NCBI GenBank assembly: GCA_026225015.1
Contig: JAMFRY010000314.1
Coordinates: 1-12,179, forward strand
Direction of reading: 5' to 3'
DNA from: Alphaproteobacteria bacterium
GTDB lineage: Bacteria > Pseudomonadota > Alphaproteobacteria > Acetobacterales > Acetobacteraceae
Length of the DNA: 12,179 nt
Shown: positions 6,573 to 12,179 of the stretch, piece by piece
How the letters are laid out: the number at the start of each line of letters is the position of its first letter
Numbering within the stretch: position 1 is the first letter of the stretch
Program-made: the position numbers and the translations under genes
The notes under the pieces: generated by a model
What the model saw: the letters and a program-made list of their open reading frames with translations, nothing else
What the model was told of the DNA's origin: nothing
The model's database searches: none

Positions 6573-7328
6573 CTACACCCCATTATTGACTTCGCATCCA
6601 ATGCCCGAACATGAGAATTCCAGCGTGGATGCAGGCGTCGGGCTGGTGGGGCTGGTATTGGTAACATTGCTCGCCGAGGCGTAACGCCAACGCGCCGTCG
6701 CGGTCTGCGTGAGGGTCTGCGCCGAGGTGAGAATCAGGCCGAACAGCCCGGGATATTGCAATGTTGCGCGCACGATGATGATATTATCGCCCGCCACCTG
6801 CACCATGGCGGTGCTGCCGCCATTCCCGACGGCAAGCGTGCGCGCGCCGGCGGCGCCATTCACGCCGATACTCTGAGTCTGCGTCGGGGAACAATTGCTG
6901 TTCATATCGACCTCCCATTCGTCATAGCTGGCCGGTTTGGTTACGGTTTGCGTCACGCTGGCAATAGCGATGGTGAGTCCGCTGGCCGGGAAAGGCTGCA
7001 GACCGTCAACCGCGCCGGCGCAGAGATCCGAAATCCCGGGCAGCGCCGAGCCAGAGGTGACGCTGGGCAGGGGAGAATGCGCCGCCGTGACGCCGGAGGC
7101 GCTGACGGCGGCGATTTCCTGATTCGAGACCATTTCGGCGAAATTGCCGGCAAGCGCATTGAGTTTCGCTTCAGTTCGATACAGCAGCAGGATTTCCAGC
7201 GTGCCGAGAAACAGCAGCAACAGAACGGGCGCGCATATCGCAAACTCCACCGCGGCGACGCCGCGTTGACCAAGCCGGCCGCACCCGAACCGATCGCGCC
7301 TGCGCAGATGGCGAAGGTGAAAGCTCAT
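6573..7328 (-). CDS. TadE-type pseudopilin-like protein, long form
   Basis: A 251-residue protein with a basic N-terminus (RHLRRRDRFGCGRLGQRG) and a hydrophobic helix at about 24-49. The segment RG/VAAVEFAICAP carries Gly23 followed by Glu28 at position +5, the signature that lets TadV-type prepilin peptidases process TadE and TadF. The remainder is a Ser/Thr/Ala-rich extracytoplasmic domain with Cys102, Cys146, Cys240 and Cys245 or close to these positions, possibly disulfide-forming. Its ATG overlaps the stop of the preceding TadE gene (ATGA, 7325-7328), so translation is likely coupled. It ends 3 bp before the TadG-like start. Length exceeds the usual 130-190 residues of TadE. Role: a minor pilin-like or membrane component of a Tad-type apparatus, by family inference. 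Confidence 0.82.
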   Translation of the reverse strand: MSFHLRHLRRRDRFGCGRLGQRGVAAVEFAICAPVLLLLFLGTLEILLLYRTEAKLNALAGNFAEMVSNQEIAAVSASGVTAAHSPLPSVTSGSALPGISDLCAGAVDGLQPFPASGLTIAIASVTQTVTKPASYDEWEVDMNSNCSPTQTQSIGVNGAAGARTLAVGNGGSTAMVQVAGDNIIIVRATLQYPGLFGLILTSAQTLTQTATARWRYASASNVTNTSPTSPTPASTLEFSCSGIGCEVNNGV

Positions 7329-7849
7329 GGTTCCGCCACCATCGCGCTAGCGGAAATGATGGAGGGCGTGCCGTTCAGGGTAACCAGGCCGAGCGGCAGC
7401 AGTGGAATGTGGATGGGTATTGGATAGACCACCTGCACCAGAAAGGGTTCGCTGAGCATAACCCCCGAAAAACTGGCAGTCGTGGATAGCTGGCCCGCCG
7501 CGCTGATCGTCGCGGGCGTGATGGCGCCGCCGGTGAAGTTGGGCGCGCCCTGCACCGCATATTGCAGATTGCTACTGCAGCCGGGCGCCGCCTGACCAAT
7601 TTCGCCGCAGACGGCGGCCACAAAATCGGAACCGCTATGCACCCCGCTGCTGGAGCCGCCGGCGCCAATGGCAACCTCGCGGGCGGCATTACGAACCGAA
7701 TCATCTAGCGTAACCTGCCAGAACTGCACCACGCCGGTCAGCAAAATGGCGAAGACGAACAGAAACAGCACCGGCCCGATGAGCGCGAATTCCACCGCGG
7801 TCACCGATCGGGTTTCTTCGAGAAATCTCCGCAACATTATCTTCCGCAT
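7325..7849 (-). CDS. TadE-family protein
   Basis: First gene of the three-gene operon, 174 residues from the ATG at 7849. The N-terminus reads MRKIMLRRFLEETRS, then VTAVEFALIGPVLFLFVFAI: a basic stretch followed by a VEFALIGP membrane helix (about 16-38), characteristic of TadE proteins. Glu20 is the +5 Glu of the pseudopilin motif, but the residue before the presumed cut is Ser15 instead of the usual Gly. The rest is a small extracytoplasmic domain with Cys in AAVCGEIGQ and PGCSSN. The open frame continues upstream to a TTG at 8035 and includes an ATG at 7906. I chose 7849 because the family N-terminus is short; ATG 7837 is another option. None has a strong ribosome binding site. Confidence 0.8.
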   Translation of the reverse strand: MRKIMLRRFLEETRSVTAVEFALIGPVLFLFVFAILLTGVVQFWQVTLDDSVRNAAREVAIGAGGSSSGVHSGSDFVAAVCGEIGQAAPGCSSNLQYAVQGAPNFTGGAITPATISAAGQLSTTASFSGVMLSEPFLVQVVYPIPIHIPLLPLGLVTLNGTPSIISASAMVAEP

Positions 7850-7915
7850 TGGTGCGGTCCCGGTGCATGAGGCGATGGGAGGTAATGAAACGGCGATTTT
7901 GGTCATCTCACATCG

Positions 7916-7950
7916 CCCTAATAGGGTAAAAACCGTTAACGGCAGGCTAA
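7916..7950. promoter_or_regulatory. Adjacent dyads and a CtrA-like site upstream of the tad-like operon
   Basis: CCCTA-A-TAGGG (7916-7926) and CCGTTAACGG (7933-7942) are perfect inverted repeats with centres about 16-17 bp apart. A further inverted pair, AACCGT (7931-7936) and ACGGTT (7952-7957), brackets the second. TTAA at 7936-7939 followed after seven bases by CTAA at 7947-7950 matches the alphaproteobacterial CtrA consensus TTAA-N7-TTAA at seven of eight positions. A binding site for one or more regulators of the divergent genes is likely, but identity is inference. Confidence 0.35.
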
Positions 7951-7955
7951 GACGG

Positions 7956-7985
7956 TTGCACAGGCGGGGGCGCCACCGATATAAA
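7956..7985 (+). promoter_or_regulatory. Possible sigma-70 promoter for the glycosyltransferase gene
   Basis: TTGCAC at 7956-7961 and TATAAA at 7980-7985, spaced 18 bases. The -10 matches five of six consensus bases and stands out in GC-rich surroundings. It would give a 5' untranslated leader of about 210 bases. The -35 matches only TTG well. Confidence 0.4.
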
Positions 7986-8200
7986 AATTCAGCCGGCGGG
8001 AAAGGGTCCCAAAGCGCAACCCTCGGAGGACGCAAGATAAATCGCTTGGTGGATTATGGCGTAAATCGTGTCGCGCCAGTTAATTTCCGCTTCCCAAACG
8101 TGCCGGACGACGCTACTACTTTAGGTAGAGAACAATTGCCCAAGGCTGTCACCGGGCCGCCGGCTCCGGGGCGGAATCACAAATTTAAGGGCTTCATGCA

Positions 8201-9763
8201 ATGACGTTGTGGTTTGATGTCGAAGACCTGATAACGCATTTCCGCCATATCGCGCGGCCGACCGGCATTCAGCGGCTCACCTTTGAAATATACAGGGAAG
8301 TCTGGAAGGCGGAAGGGGCGGCCGGAAATGCCCGCTTCTGCCGCCACGGGGCAACGCCGGCTGACTATATCGTCGTGGACTGGCCGACGCTGGAGGCGGG
8401 AATCCTGGCTGCCGGCGCGGCGGGGCGCGGTGAAATTGCGGCGCAGCCGGCGGAGTCGTTGCTGGCGAAGCGGGAACTGACGGGGCATCTGCCAGAGGCG
8501 CCGATAAGCGCAACGGAGCCCGCGCCGGTGAAGTTGAATTTGAAGTTGAATTTGAAGTTGAATGTCTTGGGCAAAATCCACCATTTTCTTTATCCGCGGA
8601 TCACGCCCTCCGCGCGCGAGCCGCTGGGCGTGATCTACCGGTCGCAGAAGCGGAGTCTTCTCGCCTTTCGGGAACTGCTCAAATCCCTCCTTGCGCTGCT
8701 CGCAAAGCCTGGGGCGCCGCTGGCCCGATTGGGCGAGGGTTCGATCCGGCTGACCACCGAACAGGTGAAGTTTGCCCAGGGTGACATCTTCGTAGCCCTC
8801 GGCTCATCCTGGGGACTGCTCAACGCCGCCGCGGGCAGGCATGTGAAAAAGCGCTACGGTCTGCGCTTCGCCGTGCTGATTCACGATCTTATACCGGAAT
8901 TATATCCGGAATGGACGGCAAGGGACGGCGTGGCGCCCTATCGGGCCTGGCTGCGTGAGGTTGTGCCGTATGCCGACGATATCTTTGCCGTCTCAAAACA
9001 TTCCGCCAATGATCTTGTGCAGCGCATGAAAGCGTGGAACAAGCCAGTTTCCACGCCGGTGGTGCTGCCGGTTGGCCATCGGCCCCGTTACCATGCGGAT
9101 TTACCGCCCGGGGCGGACGCCCGGGAAACACCCTTCAACCGGCCATTTGTCCTGTTTGTTTCCACAATCGAGGTGCGCAAGAACCACGCCTTGCTGTTCC
9201 GCGTCTGGCGCAGGTTGCTAGACACCATGCCGGCGGGTTCGGTGCCCGATCTGGTCTTTGCCGGACAAGTCGCCTGGCTGACCGCGGACCTCATGGTGCA
9301 GATCGAGAACGCCAACTGGCTGGACGGCCATATCAAACTGGTGGAATCGCCATCCGACTCCGAATTGGTGGCACTTTACGAGGCATGCACATTCACCGTC
9401 TTCCCCTCGCTCTACGAAGGCTGGGGATTGCCGGTCACCGAGTCGTTAAGCTTCGGCAAGACGGTTGCGGCCTCGAACCGCTCCGCGATTCCCGAGGCGG
9501 GCGGCGATTTCTGCTGTTATTTTGACCCCGAAAATGTCGACGACGCCTATAACGTGATTCGCAGCCTGATCGAACACCCTGAACGCGTGCGCCAGTTGGA
9601 AGCCGAGATTGCCGCAAAATTCCGGCCGCCAGGCTGGGCCGATACCGCCGCGGCGCTGCTGGACCATTTACGGGCAGCAAAGCCGGCGGGACAACCGGCG
9701 CCCGACAAAAAGGCGGCTCCGACTGGTCCGGAAACCGGGGCTAAGCTCATGGCGGCGGCGTAA
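8201..9763 (+). CDS. GT4-type glycosyltransferase
   Basis: A 520-residue cytoplasmic or membrane-associated retaining glycosyltransferase of the GT-B fold, family GT4. The C-terminal donor half is clear: FVLFVSTIEVRKNHALLFRV (about 317-336, with Arg326/Lys327 in the phosphate-binding position), HIKLVESPSDSELVALYEAC, and FPSLYEGWGLPVTESLSFGK, where Glu406 and Glu414 form the EX7E motif. The N-terminus (ARPTGIQRLTFEIYREV, about 18-34) is typical of GT4 enzymes of surface polysaccharide or LPS assembly. Between about 85 and 185 there is a variable insert that includes a KLNL tandem repeat. The last 25 residues are Lys/Ala/Pro-rich and probably disordered. It stands alone, divergent from the tad-like operon, and overlaps the convergent SIMPL gene by 17 bp. 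Sugar and acceptor are unknown. Confidence 0.9.
   Translation: MTLWFDVEDLITHFRHIARPTGIQRLTFEIYREVWKAEGAAGNARFCRHGATPADYIVVDWPTLEAGILAAGAAGRGEIAAQPAESLLAKRELTGHLPEAPISATEPAPVKLNLKLNLKLNVLGKIHHFLYPRITPSAREPLGVIYRSQKRSLLAFRELLKSLLALLAKPGAPLARLGEGSIRLTTEQVKFAQGDIFVALGSSWGLLNAAAGRHVKKRYGLRFAVLIHDLIPELYPEWTARDGVAPYRAWLREVVPYADDIFAVSKHSANDLVQRMKAWNKPVSTPVVLPVGHRPRYHADLPPGADARETPFNRPFVLFVSTIEVRKNHALLFRVWRRLLDTMPAGSVPDLVFAGQVAWLTADLMVQIENANWLDGHIKLVESPSDSELVALYEACTFTVFPSLYEGWGLPVTESLSFGKTVAASNRSAIPEAGGDFCCYFDPENVDDAYNVIRSLIEHPERVRQLEAEIAAKFRPPGWADTAAALLDHLRAAKPAGQPAPDKKAAPTGPETGAKLMAAA
8531..8563 (+). repeat. 12-bp in-frame tandem repeat in the glycosyltransferase
   Basis: AAGTTGAATTTG at 8531-8542 is repeated exactly at 8543-8554, and AAGTTGAAT follows at 8555-8563 (2.75 units). 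It encodes KLNLKLNLKLN at residues 111-121. The repeat is AT-rich compared with its surroundings. Because the unit is a multiple of three, slippage would add or remove four residues without a frameshift. Confidence 0.9.
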
Positions 9764-10493
9764 GCGAGAGGGTGGCCGAAACGCTGGCCTGAACCGTTAT
9801 CTTTGCGGGCGCGGCCAGGGGCGGCGCGGCAGTTTGCGCCATCATCATCATCGGGCCCACGCGCGGCATCGGGCCGGGTGCGTTGACGTTGACATTCAGG
9901 ACCTGGAACTTGCCGATTTGTTCGTTCAGGACGCTTGCCACCGCCTTCGCCTGGACTTGAATCTGCCGGATGGCGTCGAGGATCGCGCTTTGCTCCGCTG
10001 CTGCCTGAGCTTTCGGTGAAAGATCGCCGTTCAGGCTATTCAAAAGCAACCCTTTTTCCTGCAATTCACCGACCAGCGCGGTGAAAGCCCCGGGTGGTGC
10101 GCCTTGTGGTGCGCCTTGCGGGGCTTGCATGACGAGTTGAAGCGTTTGGCTGGCCTGATACACCGGCGGTTGCGCGCTATCTGACGGCGCCGTTTGATAT
10201 ACACTGTAATCGCCGGTGGTCGCGGTCACGCCGGAGACGGCTTTTGCCTTGGCCAGCGCCTGCGCCATCGCGCTGTTGACCTTCGCCTGCGCGCTCGCCG
10301 CCCCGCCTGAGCTGAACTGCGCGGTGAGCGAGGCGGTGATCTGGTCCGGTTCGGCTTGGCTGCTGCCGTCGGCCGCAAGATTGAGGACCGTCTGCGCCGC
10401 GGCAATGTTCAGCGAACTTACCAAAAGGCCAGCGGCGGACCAGGCGCGAAGGCCGGCGAAACCTGGCTTTGTCAGGCTTCGGCCGCTGAGCAA
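9747..10493 (-). CDS. SIMPL (DUF541) domain periplasmic protein
   Basis: A 248-residue secreted protein of the SIMPL/DUF541 family (YggE-like), whose members are periplasmic and linked to stress or signalling, with no agreed biochemical function. The N-terminus has basic residues and a hydrophobic core (AWSAAGLLVSSLNIAAA) with likely cleavage after Ala33 (AAA/QTV). The family core follows: LAADGSSQAEPDQITASLTAQF, ATTGDYSVYQ, a helical Ala/Gln stretch around 160-190, and the closing KITVQASVSATLSL. A QGAPQGAPPGA insert (about 126-136) and a Met-rich segment (PMPRVGPMMMM, about 208-218) are unusual additions. The only start that keeps the signal peptide is TTG 10493, inside folE: it overlaps the folE end by 22 bp and suggests coupled translation. 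The stop overlaps the convergent glycosyltransferase. Confidence 0.82.
   Translation of the reverse strand: MLSGRSLTKPGFAGLRAWSAAGLLVSSLNIAAAQTVLNLAADGSSQAEPDQITASLTAQFSSGGAASAQAKVNSAMAQALAKAKAVSGVTATTGDYSVYQTAPSDSAQPPVYQASQTLQLVMQAPQGAPQGAPPGAFTALVGELQEKGLLLNSLNGDLSPKAQAAAEQSAILDAIRQIQVQAKAVASVLNEQIGKFQVLNVNVNAPGPMPRVGPMMMMAQTAAPPLAAPAKITVQASVSATLSLTPPP
10096..10119 (-). repeat. 12-bp tandem duplication in the SIMPL gene
   Basis: Two 12-base units (10096-10107 and 10108-10119) differ at one position and encode QGAP twice. Like the glycosyltransferase repeat, the length is a multiple of three, so copy change would keep the frame. A nearby run of four CAT triplets (9840-9851) encodes MMMM. 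Confidence 0.75.
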
Positions 10494-11074
10494 CTGCGCG
10501 TCGCGATCATCGCGAGAAATTCCCGGCGGGTCGAAGGGTCGTCGCGGAACGCGCCGAGCATGCGGCTGGTGATCATGCTGGCCCCCGGCTTATGCACGCC
10601 GCGGGTGGACATGCATTGATGATTGGCTTCGATCACCACCGCCACGCCGCGCGGTTGCAGCACGTCGTTGATCGTATTGGCGATCTGCGCCGTAAGCTTT
10701 TCCTGGATCTGGAAGCGATGCGCATAAGCATCGACGACCCGGGCCAGCTTGCTGATGCCGACCACCCTGGTATTGGGCAGATAGGCGACATGGGCGCGGC
10801 CGATGATCGGCACCATGTGATGCTCGCAATGGCTTTCCAGGCGGATGTCGCGCAGCAGGACCATCTCGTCATAGCCGTCGGTCTCTTCGAAGGTGCGCTT
10901 CAAAAGCTCGACCGGATCTTCGTGATAGCCGGCGAAAAATTCCTCGTAGGACCGCACCACGCGATCCGGCGTGCCGAGCAGCCCTTCGCGGGTCGGATCG
11001 TCGCCCGCCCAGCGAAGCAGGGTGCGGACGGCGGCCTCGGCCTCTTCGCGGCTGGGCCGGGACTCATTACTCAT
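10472..11074 (-). CDS. folE: GTP cyclohydrolase I
   Basis: A 200-residue cytoplasmic enzyme that converts GTP to 7,8-dihydroneopterin triphosphate, the first step of tetrahydrofolate and pterin synthesis. It normally works as a decamer. The zinc ligands are visible as Cys83 and His86 in ESHCEHHMVPI and Cys154 in NHQCMSTRGV, with the catalytic His85 beside them. Further family marks are TPDRVVRSYEEFF (35-47), GISKLARVVDAYAHR (106-120) and GVHKPGASM. Length and start are normal: the ATG at 11074 has GGAG at 11085-11088, ten bases away, just behind the apaG stop. It is 15 bp downstream of apaG and its end overlaps the SIMPL gene, so it belongs to a metZ-apaG-folE-SIMPL unit. No riboswitch or regulatory site is visible. 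Confidence 0.97.
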   Translation of the reverse strand: MSNESRPSREEAEAAVRTLLRWAGDDPTREGLLGTPDRVVRSYEEFFAGYHEDPVELLKRTFEETDGYDEMVLLRDIRLESHCEHHMVPIIGRAHVAYLPNTRVVGISKLARVVDAYAHRFQIQEKLTAQIANTINDVLQPRGVAVVIEANHQCMSTRGVHKPGASMITSRMLGAFRDDPSTRREFLAMIATRSCSAAEA

Positions 11075-11089
11075 AATCGGATCACTCCG

Positions 11090-11548
11090 TCAGTTGATGC
11101 GCCGGGGCTGATGCGGGCTATCGAGCGAGAAGGCGGGAATGACGATGTCGAAATGCTCGCCCGTCTCGTCTTCCATCTGATAGCTGCCCGACATGATGCC
11201 CGACGGCGTGGAGAGCGGCGTACCGCTGGAATATTCATAGGCGTCGCCCGGGCGCAAAACCGGCTGTTCGCCGACCACGCCGGGGCCCTTGACCTCGGCC
11301 ACGCGGCCCAGCGCGTCGGTGATTTTCCAATGGCGGCGCAAAAGCTGCACGGTGTTGATACCGTGATTCTCGATGCGCACGCGATAGGCCCAGACGAACT
11401 GGTTTTCGGCCGGCGAGGACTGGTCTTCCAGAAACGTTGGCTCGACCGTCACGGTCAGAGACCGGGTCGTCTGCGAATAGGTCGAACCCGAGCGCCAATG
11501 TCCCTGGCCCCCCTGCCCTTCGCCGCCTGGTCCCGCTTCCTTGGTCAT
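11090..11548 (-). CDS. apaG: ApaG-domain protein
   Basis: A 152-residue protein of the ApaG family, historically tied to Co2+/Mg2+ efflux; its biochemical role is not settled. The fibronectin-like fold is shown by VWAYRVRIENHGINTVQLLR, HWKITDALG, the signature GPGVVGEQPVLRPGDAYEYSSG, and MSGSYQMEDETGEHFDIVIPAF, ending in the typical RRIN. The first ~30 residues (KEAGPGGEGQGGQGHWRSGS) are Gly-rich and extra compared with the usual ~125-residue protein. I chose ATG 11548 over a TTG at 11614, which would add 22 residues not typical of the family. AGGAAGGG and GAGGGA lie upstream of the ATG. It follows metZ by 69 bp and precedes folE by 15 bp; metZ-apaG pairing is common in alphaproteobacteria. 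Confidence 0.95.
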   Translation of the reverse strand: MTKEAGPGGEGQGGQGHWRSGSTYSQTTRSLTVTVEPTFLEDQSSPAENQFVWAYRVRIENHGINTVQLLRRHWKITDALGRVAEVKGPGVVGEQPVLRPGDAYEYSSGTPLSTPSGIMSGSYQMEDETGEHFDIVIPAFSLDSPHQPRRIN

Positions 11549-11617
11549 TCCCTCGACGCCCTTCCTGGGTGAGTTTTCTGAAATGGGACCGTAACAGAAA
11601 GATACAAGATCCAATAG

Positions 11618-12179
11618 CTATACGGCCTGGGCCAGGTCCTGGATCAGATCCTCGGCATCCTCGAGCCCGACCGACAGGCGGATCAGCCCTTCGGTGATGC
11701 CCATGGCCAACTTTTCCTCGGCCGGACGGCTGGCATGGGTGGTGGTCCAGGGATGGGTGATCAGGCTCTTGGCGTCGCCCAGATTATTCGAGATGTCGAT
11801 CAGGGCCAGCTTATCCAGCAGCTTGAAGGCCGCCTTCTTGCCGCCCTTCGGCTCGAAGGCGACGATGGTGCCGCCGCCCCCCATCTGCTTCTTGCAGAGT
11901 TTGTGCTGCGGGTGGCTGGGCAGACCGGGATAGATGACGCGGGCGATCTTGTCGTGGCCTTCGAGAAATTTGGCGACGCGCAGCGCATTATCGACATGGC
12001 GGGCGACGCGCAGCTCCAGCGTCTCCAGCCCCTTCAGCAGCACCCAGGCATTGAAGGGCGACAGGGCCGGGCCGGTATGGCGCAGATAGGGCCCGAGATG
12101 ATCGGTCATGAACTGCTTCGAGCACAGGATAGCCCCGCCCAGCGTGCGGCCCTGGCCGTCGATATGTTTGGTGGCGGAA
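11618..12179 (-). CDS. metZ: O-succinylhomoserine sulfhydrylase, C-terminal part
   Basis: The C-terminal 186 residues of a Cys/Met-metabolism PLP enzyme; the gene continues beyond the right edge. The first visible residues are SATKHIDGQGRTLGGAIL, in which the Lys (codon 12167-12169) is the PLP-binding lysine. The SATK-x-IDGQGR-x-LGG form is characteristic of MetZ. Downstream are RHTGPALSPFNAWVLLKGLE, SLITHPWTTTHASR and GLIRLSVGLEDAEDLIQDL, all standard for the family. MetZ makes homocysteine from O-succinylhomoserine and sulfide in methionine synthesis. A cystathionine gamma-synthase or MetY cannot be wholly excluded from a fragment, but the active-site motif and the apaG neighbour favour MetZ. 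It heads the visible part of the leftward metZ-apaG-folE-SIMPL cluster. No terminator is evident after its stop. Confidence 0.92.
   Translation of the reverse strand, partial: SATKHIDGQGRTLGGAILCSKQFMTDHLGPYLRHTGPALSPFNAWVLLKGLETLELRVARHVDNALRVAKFLEGHDKIARVIYPGLPSHPQHKLCKKQMGGGGTIVAFEPKGGKKAAFKLLDKLALIDISNNLGDAKSLITHPWTTTHASRPAEEKLAMGITEGLIRLSVGLEDAEDLIQDLAQAV

Larger units (their letters stand above)
7850..8200. other. 351-bp divergent intergenic region between the tad-like operon and the glycosyltransferase
   Basis: No convincing gene lies here. The region separates two divergent transcription units and holds two adjacent dyads (7916-7942), a CtrA-like pair of half-sites (7936-7950) and a rightward sigma-70-like promoter (7956-7985). 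The part from 8000 to 8180 shows nothing I can assign. AAGGG at 8187-8191 is the likely ribosome binding site for the ATG at 8201, with a long spacing of nine bases. Confidence 0.6.

Noticed and set aside
7885..7929. A 14-codon rightward frame starting MKRRFWSSH with GGGAGG just upstream
   Set aside because: The spacing to the ATG is only two bases, it overlaps the 5' part of the leftward tad-like operon leader, and it resembles nothing known.
8196..8204. Minimal frame ATG-CAA-TGA overlapping the glycosyltransferase start
   Set aside because: Two codons are too little to support a claim; AAGGG upstream serves the real ATG at 8201 acceptably.
10592..11572. Long rightward open frame (326 codons) opposite folE and apaG
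   Set aside because: It covers two well-recognised genes on the other strand and its translation shows no family features; a shadow frame.
11574..11601. TTTCTG...CAGAAA inverted repeat between metZ and apaG
   Set aside because: Weak AT-rich 6-bp stem with a 14-base loop and no T run; not convincing as a terminator.

Overview
The window looks like chromosomal DNA of a GC-rich alphaproteobacterium. Acetobacteraceae or another Rhodospirillales lineage is my best guess. It rests on the metZ-apaG-folE gene order, the TadE/TadG-type genes, the base composition and general protein similarity recalled from memory, not on a marker gene. I see no rRNA, tRNA, CRISPR array, insertion sequence or phage gene.

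Left part (1-4311). The tail of a short-chain dehydrogenase and a VOC-fold protein run rightward and meet a leftward [2Fe-2S] ferredoxin. This looks like the edge of a small catabolic or oxygenase-type module. A TetR-family regulator, probably starting at a TTG with a strong ribosome binding site, is divergent from the ferredoxin. It is followed by a 14-helix DHA2-type MFS exporter. Between them lie two overlapping inverted repeats and a short leader ORF whose stop overlaps the exporter start (ATGA). A lone TonB-family energy transducer follows, without exbB or exbD.

Middle part (4305-8200). A tightly packed leftward operon encodes two TadE-type membrane-anchored proteins and a very large TadG-like protein of 754 residues. 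None of the Tad motor, secretin, prepilin peptidase or Flp pilin genes is in the window. Upstream is a 351-bp divergent control region with two adjacent perfect dyads, a CtrA-like half-site pair and a plausible rightward sigma-70 promoter.

Right part (8201-12179). A GT4-type glycosyltransferase carries a 12-bp in-frame tandem repeat (KLNL units). It converges on a leftward housekeeping cluster read in the order metZ (partial, with its PLP lysine) - apaG - folE - SIMPL/DUF541 periplasmic protein. That cluster links methionine synthesis, an ApaG-domain protein, tetrahydrofolate/pterin synthesis and a secreted SIMPL protein whose start overlaps the end of folE.

Most genes belong to known families. 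The points most worth a second look are the leader ORF and overlapping hairpins before the exporter, the orphan TadE/TadE/TadG operon with its unusual large product, the divergent control region, and the slippage-prone repeats.
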